Below, piece by piece: positions 6,468 to 14,724 of a DNA stretch of 20,274 nucleotides. This DNA is from JALOAP01 sp964632355 (GTDB lineage Bacteria; Chloroflexota; Dehalococcoidia; Tepidiformales; Tepidiformaceae): NCBI GenBank assembly GCA_964632355.1, contig CAZWBW010000049.1, positions 1-20,274 of the forward strand. Reading direction: 5' to 3'. Positions within the stretch are counted from its first letter, which is position 1. Each line of letters opens with the position of its first letter. The notes beneath the pieces were generated by a model. It saw nothing but the letters and a program-made list of their open reading frames with translations. It was not told where the DNA came from and did not search any database. Both the position numbers and the translations under genes were made by a program.

Positions 6468-6543
6468 TGGTGGGCGATGAGGGATTCGAACCCCCGACTC
6501 CCTCGGTGTAAACGAGGTACTCTAGCCGCTGAGTTAATCGCCC
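6468..6543 (-). tRNA. tRNA-Val (anticodon TAC)
   Basis: On the minus strand all four arms fold. The acceptor stem is GGGCGAT/ATCGCCC and the D-stem is ACTC/GAGT. The anticodon stem CCTCG/CGAGG carries loop TTTACAC, which gives anticodon TAC for Val. The T-arm has the loop TTCGAAT on a stem with one G-T pair. The discriminator is A at 6471, and CCA is encoded at 6470-6468. The body is 73 bases. A TACACT hexamer at 6556-6561 is placed to be its -10, although the -35 is poor; co-transcription from the exonuclease gene 42 bases upstream is also possible. Confidence 0.97.
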
Positions 6544-6585
6544 CCGATCGCTCTTAGTGTACAGATCTCGCCGCTATGATCCTCG

Positions 6586-7587
6586 TCAGCCACTCCGCTC
6601 GGCGACACTGGTCATGGCGCGCACGGCGCTCTCGAGGTCCAGTCCGGCGATGCGCTGCTCGGTCGCCCACGCGCGGAACTCGGTCTCATTCCACGTCCCT
6701 CGCGTGACCATTTCGTCCAGGTTGTCGTACCGCTTCGCGGCCAGCCGCAGGTCCATGAGCAACCGGTTCCTCGCCACGATTTCGAGTGTCGCTTCGTCGC
6801 GCAGCGCCGCTTCGAGCTTCGCATTTCGCCGTCCCAGCACTTTCGAAGCCAGCGCAGGATCGTCAAAGTATGCATCGAGCGGGGCCTGCGCCAGCAGCCG
6901 GGCCGCGGTTAGCGCTCCGACGCCGGGGATCCCCGGCAGGTCGTCGCTCGGATCGCCGCTGGCCACCCGGTAGTCGAGATACCGCTCCCGGGGGAACGGC
7001 ACCGGCGTCCCCTCCGAGGTCCGCGGTGCAGCGTAGTCCATGAAGTTGTCCACGGTGATAACCACGCGCTTCACCGGCGAATACACGGAGACGCGCTCAT
7101 CCACGAGTTGCAGGAAGTCCCGGTCGGTCGAACCCACGCGGACCGGGTCTTCGGAAGAGAGCAGCATCGCGGCCGCGAGATCGTCCGCTTCGGTGTTCTC
7201 CCAGCGCGCGACCTCGATCGGCAGGTGGGCCGCCATCTCGATGAACTGGTCGATTGCCGCCAGGACGAACGCTTCGTTCTCGGCGAACGACGGGTTCGAC
7301 TCCCGGCTCGTCTGGTACTGCGGGTAGATGCTTCGCCGCCGCAACGGCCGGCCGTGGTCGAACGCGACGGCGACGCGGGTGACCCGCTCCCAGGCATTCG
7401 CTTCGGCGCCGGACGGCTGCCCCGCGATCGGCGGTTCCCCCGCCCGGATCGCGAACCCAAGCGCGCTTTGTGTCAGACCCAGCAGTGTCGCGCGGGTCTT
7501 CGCTTCGGGCGTTTCGGCCTTCATCGGCTTCCGCAGCGCATGGAAGCCCGCCCAGGCCATGTTGTTGCCATCGGCGATCAGGAACAT
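6586..7587 (-). CDS. 5'-3' exonuclease (FEN-like, PolA N-terminal type)
   Basis: The 333-residue product resembles a stand-alone 5' nuclease of the PolA/ExoIX superfamily, acting on flaps or RNA primers during DNA repair and replication. The metal-binding acids can be placed at D6 ('IADGNN'), D77 ('AFDHGRPLRR'), E133/D135/D136 ('TEADDLAAA'), D155/D157 ('GSTDRDFLQL') and D212/D215/D216 ('ASGDPSDDLPGIPGVGALTAARLL'). The last of these leads into the helix-3-turn-helix DNA-binding motif. Basic residues after D77 ('RPLRRRSIYPQYQTSR') form the usual helical-arch start. No polymerase domain is fused. The ATG at 7587 has CATACT six bases upstream and no Shine-Dalgarno. It is divergent from the surface-protein gene, and tRNA-Val follows downstream on the same strand. 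Confidence 0.92.
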   Translation of the reverse strand: MFLIADGNNMAWAGFHALRKPMKAETPEAKTRATLLGLTQSALGFAIRAGEPPIAGQPSGAEANAWERVTRVAVAFDHGRPLRRRSIYPQYQTSRESNPSFAENEAFVLAAIDQFIEMAAHLPIEVARWENTEADDLAAAMLLSSEDPVRVGSTDRDFLQLVDERVSVYSPVKRVVITVDNFMDYAAPRTSEGTPVPFPRERYLDYRVASGDPSDDLPGIPGVGALTAARLLAQAPLDAYFDDPALASKVLGRRNAKLEAALRDEATLEIVARNRLLMDLRLAAKRYDNLDEMVTRGTWNETEFRAWATEQRIAGLDLESAVRAMTSVAERSG

Positions 7588-7593
7588 CGCTCA

Positions 7594-7599
7594 AGTATG
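7594..7599 (-). promoter_or_regulatory. -10 element CATACT of the exonuclease gene, leaderless geometry
   Basis: On the minus strand CATACT is followed by TGAGCG and the ATG at 7587. TCGCCG at a 17-base spacing is a weak -35 candidate. No ribosome-binding site is present between hexamer and start. Confidence 0.4.
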
Positions 7600-7666
7600 G
7601 CGTCCCGTTCCCTCGACGGCGAATCACCGGCGGCGCCGGGACGTCATTCGCGGTGGTTGCACGCAA

Positions 7667-7686
7667 AACAACGTGCGCGTGTTGTT
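7667..7686. promoter_or_regulatory. Inverted repeat AACAAC-N8-GTTGTT upstream of the surface-protein gene
   Basis: A perfect 6-bp inverted repeat with a GTGCGCGT centre lies about 55 bases before the ATG at 7742, in the divergent region between exonuclease and surface protein. The arms are AT-rich in a GC-rich background and the span (20 bases) suits a dimeric regulator. No regulator can be named. Confidence 0.3.
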
Positions 7687-7741
7687 CACACGCTGAAAAT
7701 CGTGGTCTAACCCTCCCTACCTTCCACCCAGGAGCGCCCCC

Positions 7742-10700
7742 ATGAGCTTCACCTGGAGCGGCAGGTCGAGGAGGCGGCGCTCTGTGCTCGCCGCCGCGAC
7801 CGTCCTCGCGTTGTTGACAACCCTCTGGCTCGCCACTCTCGCGCCTGGCCGCCCCGCCAGCGCGGTCAACAAGAGCAGCTTCATCCTTGCGTCCTCCGCG
7901 TCCGGGACCTGTAGCGACGCTGCACGGGTGGTGCGGGCTGACAACCAGTTCGCGAGCTGTGGGAACCAGGCGTACGTCACGGCTGGGTTTCAGCTTTCGG
8001 GGGCCGGACTTCCGGCGGGCGCGGTCAACATCGGGTTCACCGTACAGGTGGGTGCACGTGTCGCATCCAGTGCCGGCGTCGATTACTTCGACATCGCCCT
8101 TTCCTCGGATAACGGCGAGACGTTCACCATCGCCCTGCCGACGCAGGAGGTGGACAACCAGCGCAGCGCCCAGGAGTACTACACGGTCGCATGCTCCAGC
8201 TTCGACCGGACGTGGGCACCTGCTGACCTGGCGGACACCGCATTCCGAGTGCGGGCCACGGCGGTCACCCAGCAAGATGACGAGCTCTATCTCGACTGGA
8301 TCGCCGTGCAGGTCTGCTGGGAGGAACCCGCCTACGGCCAGCTGACCATCGAGAAGCTGCTCGCCGATGGCGATGCAGCGCCTGGCCAGCAGTTCGGCGT
8401 GACCGTTGATGGCACCGAGTACTCGGTCTCCGCGGGCCAGCCGCTCGGCCCGCTGCAGTTGCTCGCGGGTTCCCACACCGCCAGGGAAACCGCACCGGGA
8501 GACGGCTGGACGCTGGTCGGCTACAGGGTCGTCGGTGCGAACGAAACCTGTGGCACCGACGGCTACCAGCGCTCCGCCAACAATGACATAACCTTCGAGT
8601 TGCCGGCGAACCAGTCTCGCAAGCTCTGCGTCCTCAACGAACCGGTCCCGCCACCGCCTACGGGAAGCATTGCGGTTACGCTCTCGGTCAACTGGAACGG
8701 CGCACCCCCCGACGAGAGCGCAAGCTTCCAGTTCTGCATCACGCCACCGCCTGCCGATGCTCCTGCCTGCCGGCCGGTCGGACATGACGGCGGAACCGTC
8801 ACGTGGGAAGACATTCCCATCGGCTCGTACCAGGTCCATCAAACGGCCCCGGCCCCCTTCTGGGGGAGCACCGTGAACGGTGCGCCGGGACTGGCCGCTT
8901 CTGTGGAGGTCGCGACCGACACGACAGCGTCTGCGGCTTTCACAAACACGCTCGTGAAGGGCGCCCTCCATGTCTCCAACGACGTGGACTGGAACGGCTT
9001 CGATCCCGACCCCGCCGTACTCGCCGGCTTCCAGTACTGCAGTGCTGGTGCGGAGCTGTCGCACTGTTTCACCGACCCGGACAACTCGGGCGAAACGCTG
9101 TATGTCCTGCCGGGTACCTACGTCGTCACGCTGACTCCGCCCGATGCCGACTGGTTCGTGCAGGCCGGTGATACGCCCGGCACCACCGCCGTCGTCAACG
9201 TTCGGCTGGGTCGCACCGTCGAGGCCGCTTTCCGGAGCACCCGTGGGCCGGCCATCACGGTCATCGCGAAGAAGGTGGTGACGAACGTCCAGGCGGACAC
9301 CAACGCCTTCGCAGTGACTCTCCAGCGTGCCGATGTCCCGAGCGGGGCTGCCATCGGCACGATCGCCGAATCGCCAGCACTCGACGCGACCTTCTCGCAC
9401 CTGCCGCCCGGCACGTATCTGCTCGGCGAACAGCCCGCAGCCGGGTACCGGACCCTCGGCTGGTCGTTCGCGGAGACCGACGGGGAGTGCCCGGCCGAAC
9501 CTGCCACCGGAGGAAATACCGCCAACGTCACAGCGAGCGGAGGGGAGACTACCGTCGTCTGCTTCTACAGCGCCGCTATCGGCAACCTCGTCATCCAAGC
9601 GGTCGAGGACCGCGATGGTAACGGCTTCCACGACCCGGAGGACCTGCTCGTCGAGTGGAGCGTCACCGTTACAGGGCCCGACTTCCCGGACGGCGCCACG
9701 CACTCGCTGACCGACGGCTCCCTCGTGCTCGAAGAAATCGCCGCGGGCGAGTACCTCGTGGCCCCCGACAGCCGCTCCGGATACCGCCACGTCGGTGCGC
9801 GGCTCGACGACGGGATGCTCATCGCCGGGAGCACCCTCACGGCAACCGTCCCGCACCTGGGTACAACCGCGGTGACCCTCTACCTGCAGCCCGTCTTCAC
9901 CATTCGGGTCGAAGTCGCGGACAGCGTTGGCAACGACCCGGCGCCGGCTGAAGGCATCGCGGTCACGCTCGCTGGATGCGGCATCACCACGCTCACCGAG
10001 GTCAGCGACGAACACGGTATCGTGCTGTTCGAAGACCTGCCGCTCCCGGCCCAGTGCGCCTACTCCCTGTCCGCGGCGGAGCGCGACGGCTGGCTCCTGC
10101 CCGATGGTCTGAACCGCGAAGTGGGGAGCGCCGCGTCCGGCGATATCGTGACGGTTTTGTTCACCTACGTCGCACAGGACGAGCCGACCCCTTCGCCCAC
10201 AGGGGAGCCGGCTGACCCGGATCCGACCGAGACCGCAACCCCGTCGGAGACCGCACCAGCGCCGACCGGCACCACAACTCCCGAACCTCCAACCCGAACC
10301 GAGACAGCTACTCCAACCGCAACCGCTAGCCCGTCGGTAACGGCGACACCCAGTTCGCCCACCGCTACCGCCCCGGCACCTTCCACGACGGCGGCTCCAT
10401 CCGAAACCCCGACGCCGGCGGCGACAGAGGAACCGCTGGACATCGACCCAACCGAGCCCGTCCCGACCGAGACGCCACACGCGACGGACCCATCCGAGAC
10501 CCCGGTCGAAACTCCGTGGGCCACCCCCACCTCCGCCAGCCCGTCGCCGACCGCAACACCTACGGACACACCCGCGGGACCTCCGGCCTCGGCGACCACC
10601 GAGCCCGGAAGCGACGACTCACCTTCGCCAACGAGCACACCCCGGCCGCCGGCCACCGGTAGTGGCAGGTTCAATGGCAGCAGCCTGTGGCCGCTCCTCC

Positions 10701-10801
10701 TCGCTGTGGGGCTCGCGTTCGTGGCCATGGGATGCGGCCTGCTGGCACTCCGCTTCGGGACAACTCACGAGGCGCCCGGCGCCCGGTCCCGCGACCGCTA
10801 G
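7742..10801 (+). CDS. Large surface protein with repeated SpaA/Cna-B-like domains, P/T/S stalk and C-terminal anchor
   Basis: The predicted protein has 1019 residues. A signal peptide (1-40, RSRRRR then a hydrophobic core ending PASA) precedes a unique all-beta head (about 41-195). About six related beta-sandwich repeats begin near residues 198, 308, 407, 504, 613 and 719. Repeat 1 retains the Lys/Glu/Asn set typical of isopeptide-forming prealbumin-like domains (K205 in 'LTIEKL', E249 in 'ARETAPGDGW', N299 in 'CVLNEP'). The others have lost at least one of these. Repeats 2 and 3 share W-N-G followed by F-Q-[FY]-C. A Pro/Thr/Ser/Glu-rich stalk (about 813-970) leads to 'RPPATGSG' (968-975), one membrane helix (about 982-1004) and a short basic tail, which is the layout of a sortase signal with PPATG in place of LPXTG. 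AGGAG at 7730-7734 sets the start. It is probably an adhesin or envelope protein; the ligand is unknown. Confidence 0.85.
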   Translation: MSFTWSGRSRRRRSVLAAATVLALLTTLWLATLAPGRPASAVNKSSFILASSASGTCSDAARVVRADNQFASCGNQAYVTAGFQLSGAGLPAGAVNIGFTVQVGARVASSAGVDYFDIALSSDNGETFTIALPTQEVDNQRSAQEYYTVACSSFDRTWAPADLADTAFRVRATAVTQQDDELYLDWIAVQVCWEEPAYGQLTIEKLLADGDAAPGQQFGVTVDGTEYSVSAGQPLGPLQLLAGSHTARETAPGDGWTLVGYRVVGANETCGTDGYQRSANNDITFELPANQSRKLCVLNEPVPPPPTGSIAVTLSVNWNGAPPDESASFQFCITPPPADAPACRPVGHDGGTVTWEDIPIGSYQVHQTAPAPFWGSTVNGAPGLAASVEVATDTTASAAFTNTLVKGALHVSNDVDWNGFDPDPAVLAGFQYCSAGAELSHCFTDPDNSGETLYVLPGTYVVTLTPPDADWFVQAGDTPGTTAVVNVRLGRTVEAAFRSTRGPAITVIAKKVVTNVQADTNAFAVTLQRADVPSGAAIGTIAESPALDATFSHLPPGTYLLGEQPAAGYRTLGWSFAETDGECPAEPATGGNTANVTASGGETTVVCFYSAAIGNLVIQAVEDRDGNGFHDPEDLLVEWSVTVTGPDFPDGATHSLTDGSLVLEEIAAGEYLVAPDSRSGYRHVGARLDDGMLIAGSTLTATVPHLGTTAVTLYLQPVFTIRVEVADSVGNDPAPAEGIAVTLAGCGITTLTEVSDEHGIVLFEDLPLPAQCAYSLSAAERDGWLLPDGLNREVGSAASGDIVTVLFTYVAQDEPTPSPTGEPADPDPTETATPSETAPAPTGTTTPEPPTRTETATPTATASPSVTATPSSPTATAPAPSTTAAPSETPTPAATEEPLDIDPTEPVPTETPHATDPSETPVETPWATPTSASPSPTATPTDTPAGPPASATTEPGSDDSPSPTSTPRPPATGSGRFNGSSLWPLLLAVGLAFVAMGCGLLALRFGTTHEAPGARSRDR

Positions 10802-10822
10802 TCGAACACCGAGGGGCTGCCG

Positions 10823-10828
10823 TACGCT
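10823..10828 (+). promoter_or_regulatory. -10 element TACGCT of the MFS gene, leaderless geometry
   Basis: TACGCT is followed by 7 bases and then the ATG at 10836. The only purine-rich stretch (GAGGGG, 10811-10816) is about 20 bases from the ATG, too far to serve as a normal ribosome-binding site. Confidence 0.35.
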
Positions 10829-10835
10829 CTCGCGA

Positions 10836-12086
10836 ATGCCCCTCCGTCACGTTTTCCACAGCAATTCGCCGTACGAGGCGAATATCTGGAAGTTCTACCT
10901 GTTTCGCTTCCTGGTGAACTTCCAGCTCTGGGTGCCCACCTGGGTGCTCTACCTGACGGACTTCCGGGGTCTTTCCCTCACCGAAGTGACCATCCTCGAG
11001 GCCGCCTTCTGGCTGGTGCTCGTCACTGCCGAAGTTCCGACCGGCCTCGTCGCTGACCGCTGGGGACGCAAGGTCTCGCTCACCATCGGGACCATCGCAA
11101 ACGCCATCGCCGTCATCGTGTTCGCGTTCGCTGCCACCTACCCCGTCATCCTCGCGTCGTACCTCGCGTGGGCCATCGGTCTCACGCTCTTCTCCGGTGC
11201 CGACTCGGCGTTCTTCTTCGACTCCCTCAAGGCGCTCGGCCGCGAGCACGAGTACCAGAAGCTGTACGGACGCTCCTGGGCACTCTTCTCGTTCGGCGCC
11301 CTCGCCGGGCTGCTGCTCGGCGCACCCTTCGCTGCCGTTACGAACCTCCAGGTGCCGATCATCGTCAGCGGTGGGCTGATGCTCGCTGCGTGGCTCGTCT
11401 CCCTCACCTTCACCGAACCGCCCCGTCACGACGAAGGCCACCCGGCCTCCTACTTCGGTGGCGCAAGAGAGGCAGCCAGGATCATCCGCGGCGCGCCCGC
11501 TCTCCGCTGGTTCATGCTGATCGCCGCTACGATGCTCGCCGCGAATGTCTGTGTGCACATCTTCGCGCAGCCCTTCCTCAACTCACACGACGTCCCGGTC
11601 GGGATGTTCGGCTGGTTCCTGCTGCCCGGGAGCCTGCTCGGAATCGCCGGTGCCCTTTCGCTGCATCGAATCACCGGGCGTCTCGGTACGAACCGAACCT
11701 TCGTGCTGCTGCTGGCGCTTGCGGGGCTGCCGGCAGCCGGACTTGCGCTCTTCGACACCCTCTGGGCCTGGGTGTTCTACCCGGTGAACTCGCTCTGCTA
11801 CGCGCTCATCCAGCCGCTCGTCTCCGACTATCTGAACCAGCGCATTCCGAGCGCCCAGCGCGCCACCATCCTTTCGATGCACCAGCTGCTCTACAGCCTG
11901 ATGCTCGTCCCCCTCGAACCGGTGGCCGGGATGGCCGCAGATACGTGGGGCCTTCCCTCCGGCTACGCCATCGCCGCGACGGCGCTCGCGCTTCCGGCCG
12001 TGCCGCTGCTGCTCCTCTGGCGCCGCGCGCTCCGCACCGAGCCGCAGCTCGCGCCAACCTCCACCCCCGCCCCTGCCGTCACCTGA
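10836..12086 (+). CDS. MFS transporter
   Basis: The predicted integral membrane protein has 416 residues and about 12 hydrophobic segments. The major facilitator motif A is visible in the first cytoplasmic loop: 'GLVADRWGRKVSLTIG', residues about 69-84. The central loop between the two halves is charged ('TEPPRHDEGHPASYFGGAREAARIIR' across its length), and the C-terminus is a short Pro/Thr tail. The substrate cannot be predicted; the N-terminal region 'NIWKFYLFRFLVNFQLWVP' resembles uncharacterised bacterial MFS members often annotated as drug or multidrug exporters. The ATG at 10836 is chosen from where the homologous MFS N-terminus begins and the -10 hexamer upstream. The longer in-frame extension would overlap the surface-protein gene and has no support. 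A weak hairpin follows the stop at 12091-12117. Confidence 0.88.
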   Translation: MPLRHVFHSNSPYEANIWKFYLFRFLVNFQLWVPTWVLYLTDFRGLSLTEVTILEAAFWLVLVTAEVPTGLVADRWGRKVSLTIGTIANAIAVIVFAFAATYPVILASYLAWAIGLTLFSGADSAFFFDSLKALGREHEYQKLYGRSWALFSFGALAGLLLGAPFAAVTNLQVPIIVSGGLMLAAWLVSLTFTEPPRHDEGHPASYFGGAREAARIIRGAPALRWFMLIAATMLAANVCVHIFAQPFLNSHDVPVGMFGWFLLPGSLLGIAGALSLHRITGRLGTNRTFVLLLALAGLPAAGLALFDTLWAWVFYPVNSLCYALIQPLVSDYLNQRIPSAQRATILSMHQLLYSLMLVPLEPVAGMAADTWGLPSGYAIAATALALPAVPLLLLWRRALRTEPQLAPTSTPAPAVT

Positions 12087-12090
12087 GCCG

Positions 12091-12117
12091 AGTGTGGATT
12101 CGCGAGACTCCCACACT
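12091..12117 (+). terminator. Weak stem-loop after the MFS gene
   Basis: AGTGTGG (12091-12097) and CCACACT (12111-12117) form a perfect 7-bp stem with a 13-base loop, starting four bases after the TGA at 12086. There is no U-tract, so termination is only a possibility. Confidence 0.3.
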
Positions 12118-12209
12118 GCCGGCCCGAACGTTCACTTCTTCGCAATCCGTTGCCGATACAGTCGCTAGACAACCTTTCCCGGGGAGTTACGAGCGCGCCG
12201 GCGGTCGCA

Positions 12210-12238
12210 TTGACTGTCCTGCATGACGGTTCAACATT
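12210..12238 (+). promoter_or_regulatory. Candidate promoter of malQ
   Basis: TTGACT (12210-12215, 5/6 to the -35 consensus) and AACATT (12233-12238, 3/6) are 17 bases apart, about 50 bases before the malQ ATG. It lies in a 202-base intergenic stretch that otherwise shows only the small hairpin after the MFS gene. Confidence 0.35.
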
Positions 12239-12288
12239 GAGCGTGAGGCGCATCACCAGGTGGGAATAGCGCCTTGTGGAGGAACGGA

Positions 12289-13794
12289 ATGACCTGCGCC
12301 CCGCGGCCCCCTCGACGGGCCGGCGTCCTTCTGCATCCCTCTTCGTTGCCGGGGCGATACGGCATCGGCGATTTCGGCTGGCAGGCGAAGCGCTTCGTCG
12401 ATGTCATTGCCGCGGCCGGCCAGGGTCTCTGGCAGGTCATGCCGCTCGGGCCAGCCGGCCCCGGGAACAGCCCCTACGCCGCCCGTTCCTCGTTCGCGTT
12501 CAACCCGCTGCTCGTTTCGCCGGATTCGCTGGCAGAACGCGGCTACCTCGTTGGCGAAGACCTCGACGACGCCCCCGGCGGCGATCCGTCCCACGTCGAC
12601 TTCGATGCGGTCAAGGCCTGGAAGCGCGACCGCCTGCGCCGCGCGTTCAACCGTTTTAGCGAAGGTCCCGAACCTCCAGAGCTCGCCGAGTTCCGTTCGC
12701 TCGCCGCTGCGTGGCTCCCCGACTTCTGCCTGTTCATGGCGCTCCGGGAACGCCACGGCTGGTGGGCACACTGGCCCGAACCTCTTCGCCGGCGCGAACC
12801 GATGGCGCTCGCCGAAGCCCGTGAATGCTTCGCCACCGAGATTCGCTTCCACGAGTTCGTCCAGTGGTCCGCGTTCACGCAATGGGCCTCGCTTCGCCAA
12901 TACGCCAACGACCGCGGCGTCGAAATCATCGGCGACATCCCCATCTTCGTAGACCATGACAGCGCCGATGTCTGGGCGCACCAGGAGAACTTCAAGCTCG
13001 ACGAACGCGGCCTCCCCACGGTCGTCGCCGGCGTTCCCCCGGACGCCTTTAGCGCAACCGGCCAGCGCTGGGGCAATCCCCTTTACGACTGGGACCGGCT
13101 CCGCGACCGCGGCTACGACTGGTGGATCGAGCGCTTCCGGTGGACCCTCTACCAGGTCGACATCATCCGTATCGACCACTTTCGCGGATTCCAGGCCGCC
13201 TGGGAGGTGCCTGCCGATGCCGAAACCGCGCAGACCGGCCAGTGGGTTCGCGGACCGGGGCGCGACCTGTTCGATACCGCCCGGCACGCGCTGGGCGCCC
13301 TCCCCATCGTCGTCGAAGACCTCGGGCTGATCACCGACGATGTCCGCGAGCTGCGGGACGAGCTCGGCTTCCCGGGCATGCACGTGCTGCAGTTTGCGTT
13401 CGGCGACGATGCCCGCAATCCCTACCTCCCGCACAACGTCCGCTCGTGCGCCGTCATCTACACCGGCACCCACGACAACGACACCACTGCGGGCTGGCTT
13501 GCTTCGCTCGACGACGACACTCGAACCCGCCTCGGTCGTTACCTAGGGCGCGACCACTGGGACGTTCGCGATATCGTGCGTCTCGCCTACGCATCGGTCG
13601 CGCAGATGGCGATCGTGCCGATGCAGGACATCCTTGGGCTCGGCAGCGAGGCCCGCATGAACGTGCCCGGCCAGGGCGAGGGCAACTGGACCTGGCGCAT
13701 GACCGAAGAGCAGATGAACAGGTGCGACATGTCCTGGCTGCTCGAGTTCGGCCACACCTACGGGCGCGTCCCGGGAGTCAATGTGAGCTGGTAA
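12289..13794 (+). CDS. malQ: 4-alpha-glucanotransferase (GH77 amylomaltase)
   Basis: The 501-residue enzyme transfers alpha-1,4-glucan segments between maltodextrins, as in maltose/maltodextrin or glycogen metabolism, in the cytoplasm. The N-terminus shows the GH77 opening 'RRAGVLLHPSSLPGRYGIGD' followed by 'WQVMPLGPAGPGNSPYAARS'. The catalytic acids fall in conserved blocks: nucleophile D296 in 'IIRIDHFRGF', acid/base E343 in 'PIVVEDLG' and the third Asp D396 in 'YTGTHDNDTTAGW'. 'GDIPIFVDHDSADVWAH' and 'VAGVPPDAFSATGQRWGNPLYDW' (in two blocks) are also typical. Length is normal for the bacterial short form. The ATG at 12289 has GGAGG 6 bases upstream. No other glycogen or maltose genes are adjacent, so the metabolic partners are elsewhere. 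Confidence 0.96.
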   Translation: MTCAPRPPRRAGVLLHPSSLPGRYGIGDFGWQAKRFVDVIAAAGQGLWQVMPLGPAGPGNSPYAARSSFAFNPLLVSPDSLAERGYLVGEDLDDAPGGDPSHVDFDAVKAWKRDRLRRAFNRFSEGPEPPELAEFRSLAAAWLPDFCLFMALRERHGWWAHWPEPLRRREPMALAEARECFATEIRFHEFVQWSAFTQWASLRQYANDRGVEIIGDIPIFVDHDSADVWAHQENFKLDERGLPTVVAGVPPDAFSATGQRWGNPLYDWDRLRDRGYDWWIERFRWTLYQVDIIRIDHFRGFQAAWEVPADAETAQTGQWVRGPGRDLFDTARHALGALPIVVEDLGLITDDVRELRDELGFPGMHVLQFAFGDDARNPYLPHNVRSCAVIYTGTHDNDTTAGWLASLDDDTRTRLGRYLGRDHWDVRDIVRLAYASVAQMAIVPMQDILGLGSEARMNVPGQGEGNWTWRMTEEQMNRCDMSWLLEFGHTYGRVPGVNVSW

Positions 13795-13861
13795 CGCCGC
13801 CGGTGGACGGTGCATCGGCGGGATGCGAGACTCGCCGGGCAACCTATCCCCGGAGGCTCCA

Positions 13862-14659
13862 ATGTACGAGTCCACCGACGAACTGCTCGTCGAACTCTCC
13901 GACCACATCCTCACCGTCACGCTGAACCGCCCCGATCGGCTCAACGCGATCAGCGGGCCGATGCTCAGCGCGCTCTCCTCGACACTTCAGAAGGCGAACA
14001 TCGACCCCGAAGTTCGCGTGGTCATCCTCACCGGTGCTGGCCGCGGCTTTTGCTCCGGCCTCGACCTGAAGGACCAGATGGAGGGCGGCAACGGGATCGG
14101 TGGCCGCCGCGGCTACCAGCTCTTCGACCTGCACAACTCGCCGCCGCTCGTCATCAACCGCATGGACAAGCCCATGATCTGTGCGCTCAATGGCGCGGCC
14201 GCCGGCTATGGCATGGATATGGCGCTCGGCTGCGACATCCGCATCGCCAGTGAACACGCGAAGCTCGGTGCCGTCTTCGCCAAGCGCGGCGTGCTGCCCG
14301 AGTCCGGTGGCTGCTGGTACCTGCCCCGCCTGATCGGCTGGGCTCGCGCCGCAGAGGTCGCCTTCCTCGGCGATGTGCTCGATGCGCAGCGCAGCTTCGA
14401 ACTCGGCCTGGTCAACCGCGTCGTCCCGCACGATCAGCTCATGCCCGAGACGATGAAGATCGCGCGCCAGATCGCGAACAACGCACCGCTCAGCGTCCAG
14501 GCGACCAAGCGCATGATGCGGCTCGGCCAGGAGGAAACCTTCGAGGCCGCGGTCGACCACATCTTCCTGCAGCTCCTCCCGCTCTTCCAGAGCGAGGACT
14601 TCAAGGAGGGCCTCGCCGCCTTCGCCGAGCGCCGCGAGCCCCAGTTCAAGGGCCGCTGA
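13862..14659 (+). CDS. Crotonase-family enoyl-CoA hydratase/isomerase (1)
   Basis: The 265-residue acyl-CoA enzyme has both oxyanion-hole blocks: 'GAGRGFCSGLDLKD' (58-71) and 'ALNGAAAGYGMDMALGCDIRIA' (108-129, in two parts). The two hydratase glutamates of the rat mitochondrial enzyme are not conserved; Asp119 and a Phe occupy those positions. A Glu is instead present in 'GVLPESGGCWYLPRLIG' (E147). That position holds the catalytic acid in yeast Eci1-type delta3,delta2-enoyl-CoA isomerases and is Asp in PaaG, so isomerase-type chemistry is as likely as hydration (inference). The ATG at 13862 has GGAGG 5 bases upstream. It begins 67 bases after malQ and may be co-transcribed with it. Confidence 0.9.
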   Translation: MYESTDELLVELSDHILTVTLNRPDRLNAISGPMLSALSSTLQKANIDPEVRVVILTGAGRGFCSGLDLKDQMEGGNGIGGRRGYQLFDLHNSPPLVINRMDKPMICALNGAAAGYGMDMALGCDIRIASEHAKLGAVFAKRGVLPESGGCWYLPRLIGWARAAEVAFLGDVLDAQRSFELGLVNRVVPHDQLMPETMKIARQIANNAPLSVQATKRMMRLGQEETFEAAVDHIFLQLLPLFQSEDFKEGLAAFAERREPQFKGR

Positions 14660-14663
14660 CCAT

Positions 14664-14722
14664 CTCACTCCCGAAACGTCCGTTCCCTCTCCCCGTGCGG
14701 GGAGAGGGAACATTGGAGTGAG
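14664..14722 (+). promoter_or_regulatory. Nested inverted repeat that pairs with the Shine-Dalgarno of the tandem GNAT gene
   Basis: The inner stem is a perfect 13-bp repeat, GTTCCCTCTCCCC (14682-14694) and its complement (14699-14711), around the loop GTGC. The outer stem is CTCACTCC (14664-14671) with GGAGTGAG (14715-14722). The latter contains the GGAG ribosome-binding site of the gene starting at 14725. If the RNA folds as read, the start region is closed. The inner hairpin may also end the upstream crotonase transcript, though no U-tract follows. CTCTCCCC/GGGGAGAG palindromes of this kind also occur as dispersed repeats in GC-rich genomes. Confidence 0.55.
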
Positions 14723-14724
14723 TC

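Noticed and set aside
6556..6584. Dedicated tRNA-Val promoter (TACACT with an upstream -35)
   Set aside because: TACACT is well placed, but the -35 candidates (GAGGAT or CGAGGA) do not match; co-transcription with the exonuclease is equally likely, so it is noted only in the tRNA entry.
7097..10480. A 1127-codon open frame on the minus strand opposite the surface-protein gene
   Set aside because: It is Arg/Gly/Asp-rich with no recognisable domain, has no ribosome-binding site, and covers the exonuclease start region. The plus-strand frame has a signal peptide, repeats, stalk and anchor. It is an artefact of GC-rich antisense sequence.
10662..10835. N-terminal extension of the MFS gene into the surface-protein gene
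   Set aside because: The extra residues show no transporter homology and overlap another gene in a different frame; the ATG at 10836 has the leaderless -10 and begins the expected N-terminus.
12253..13473. A 406-codon open frame on the minus strand opposite malQ
   Set aside because: MalQ on the plus strand has all GH77 catalytic blocks; the antisense frame shows no family signature.
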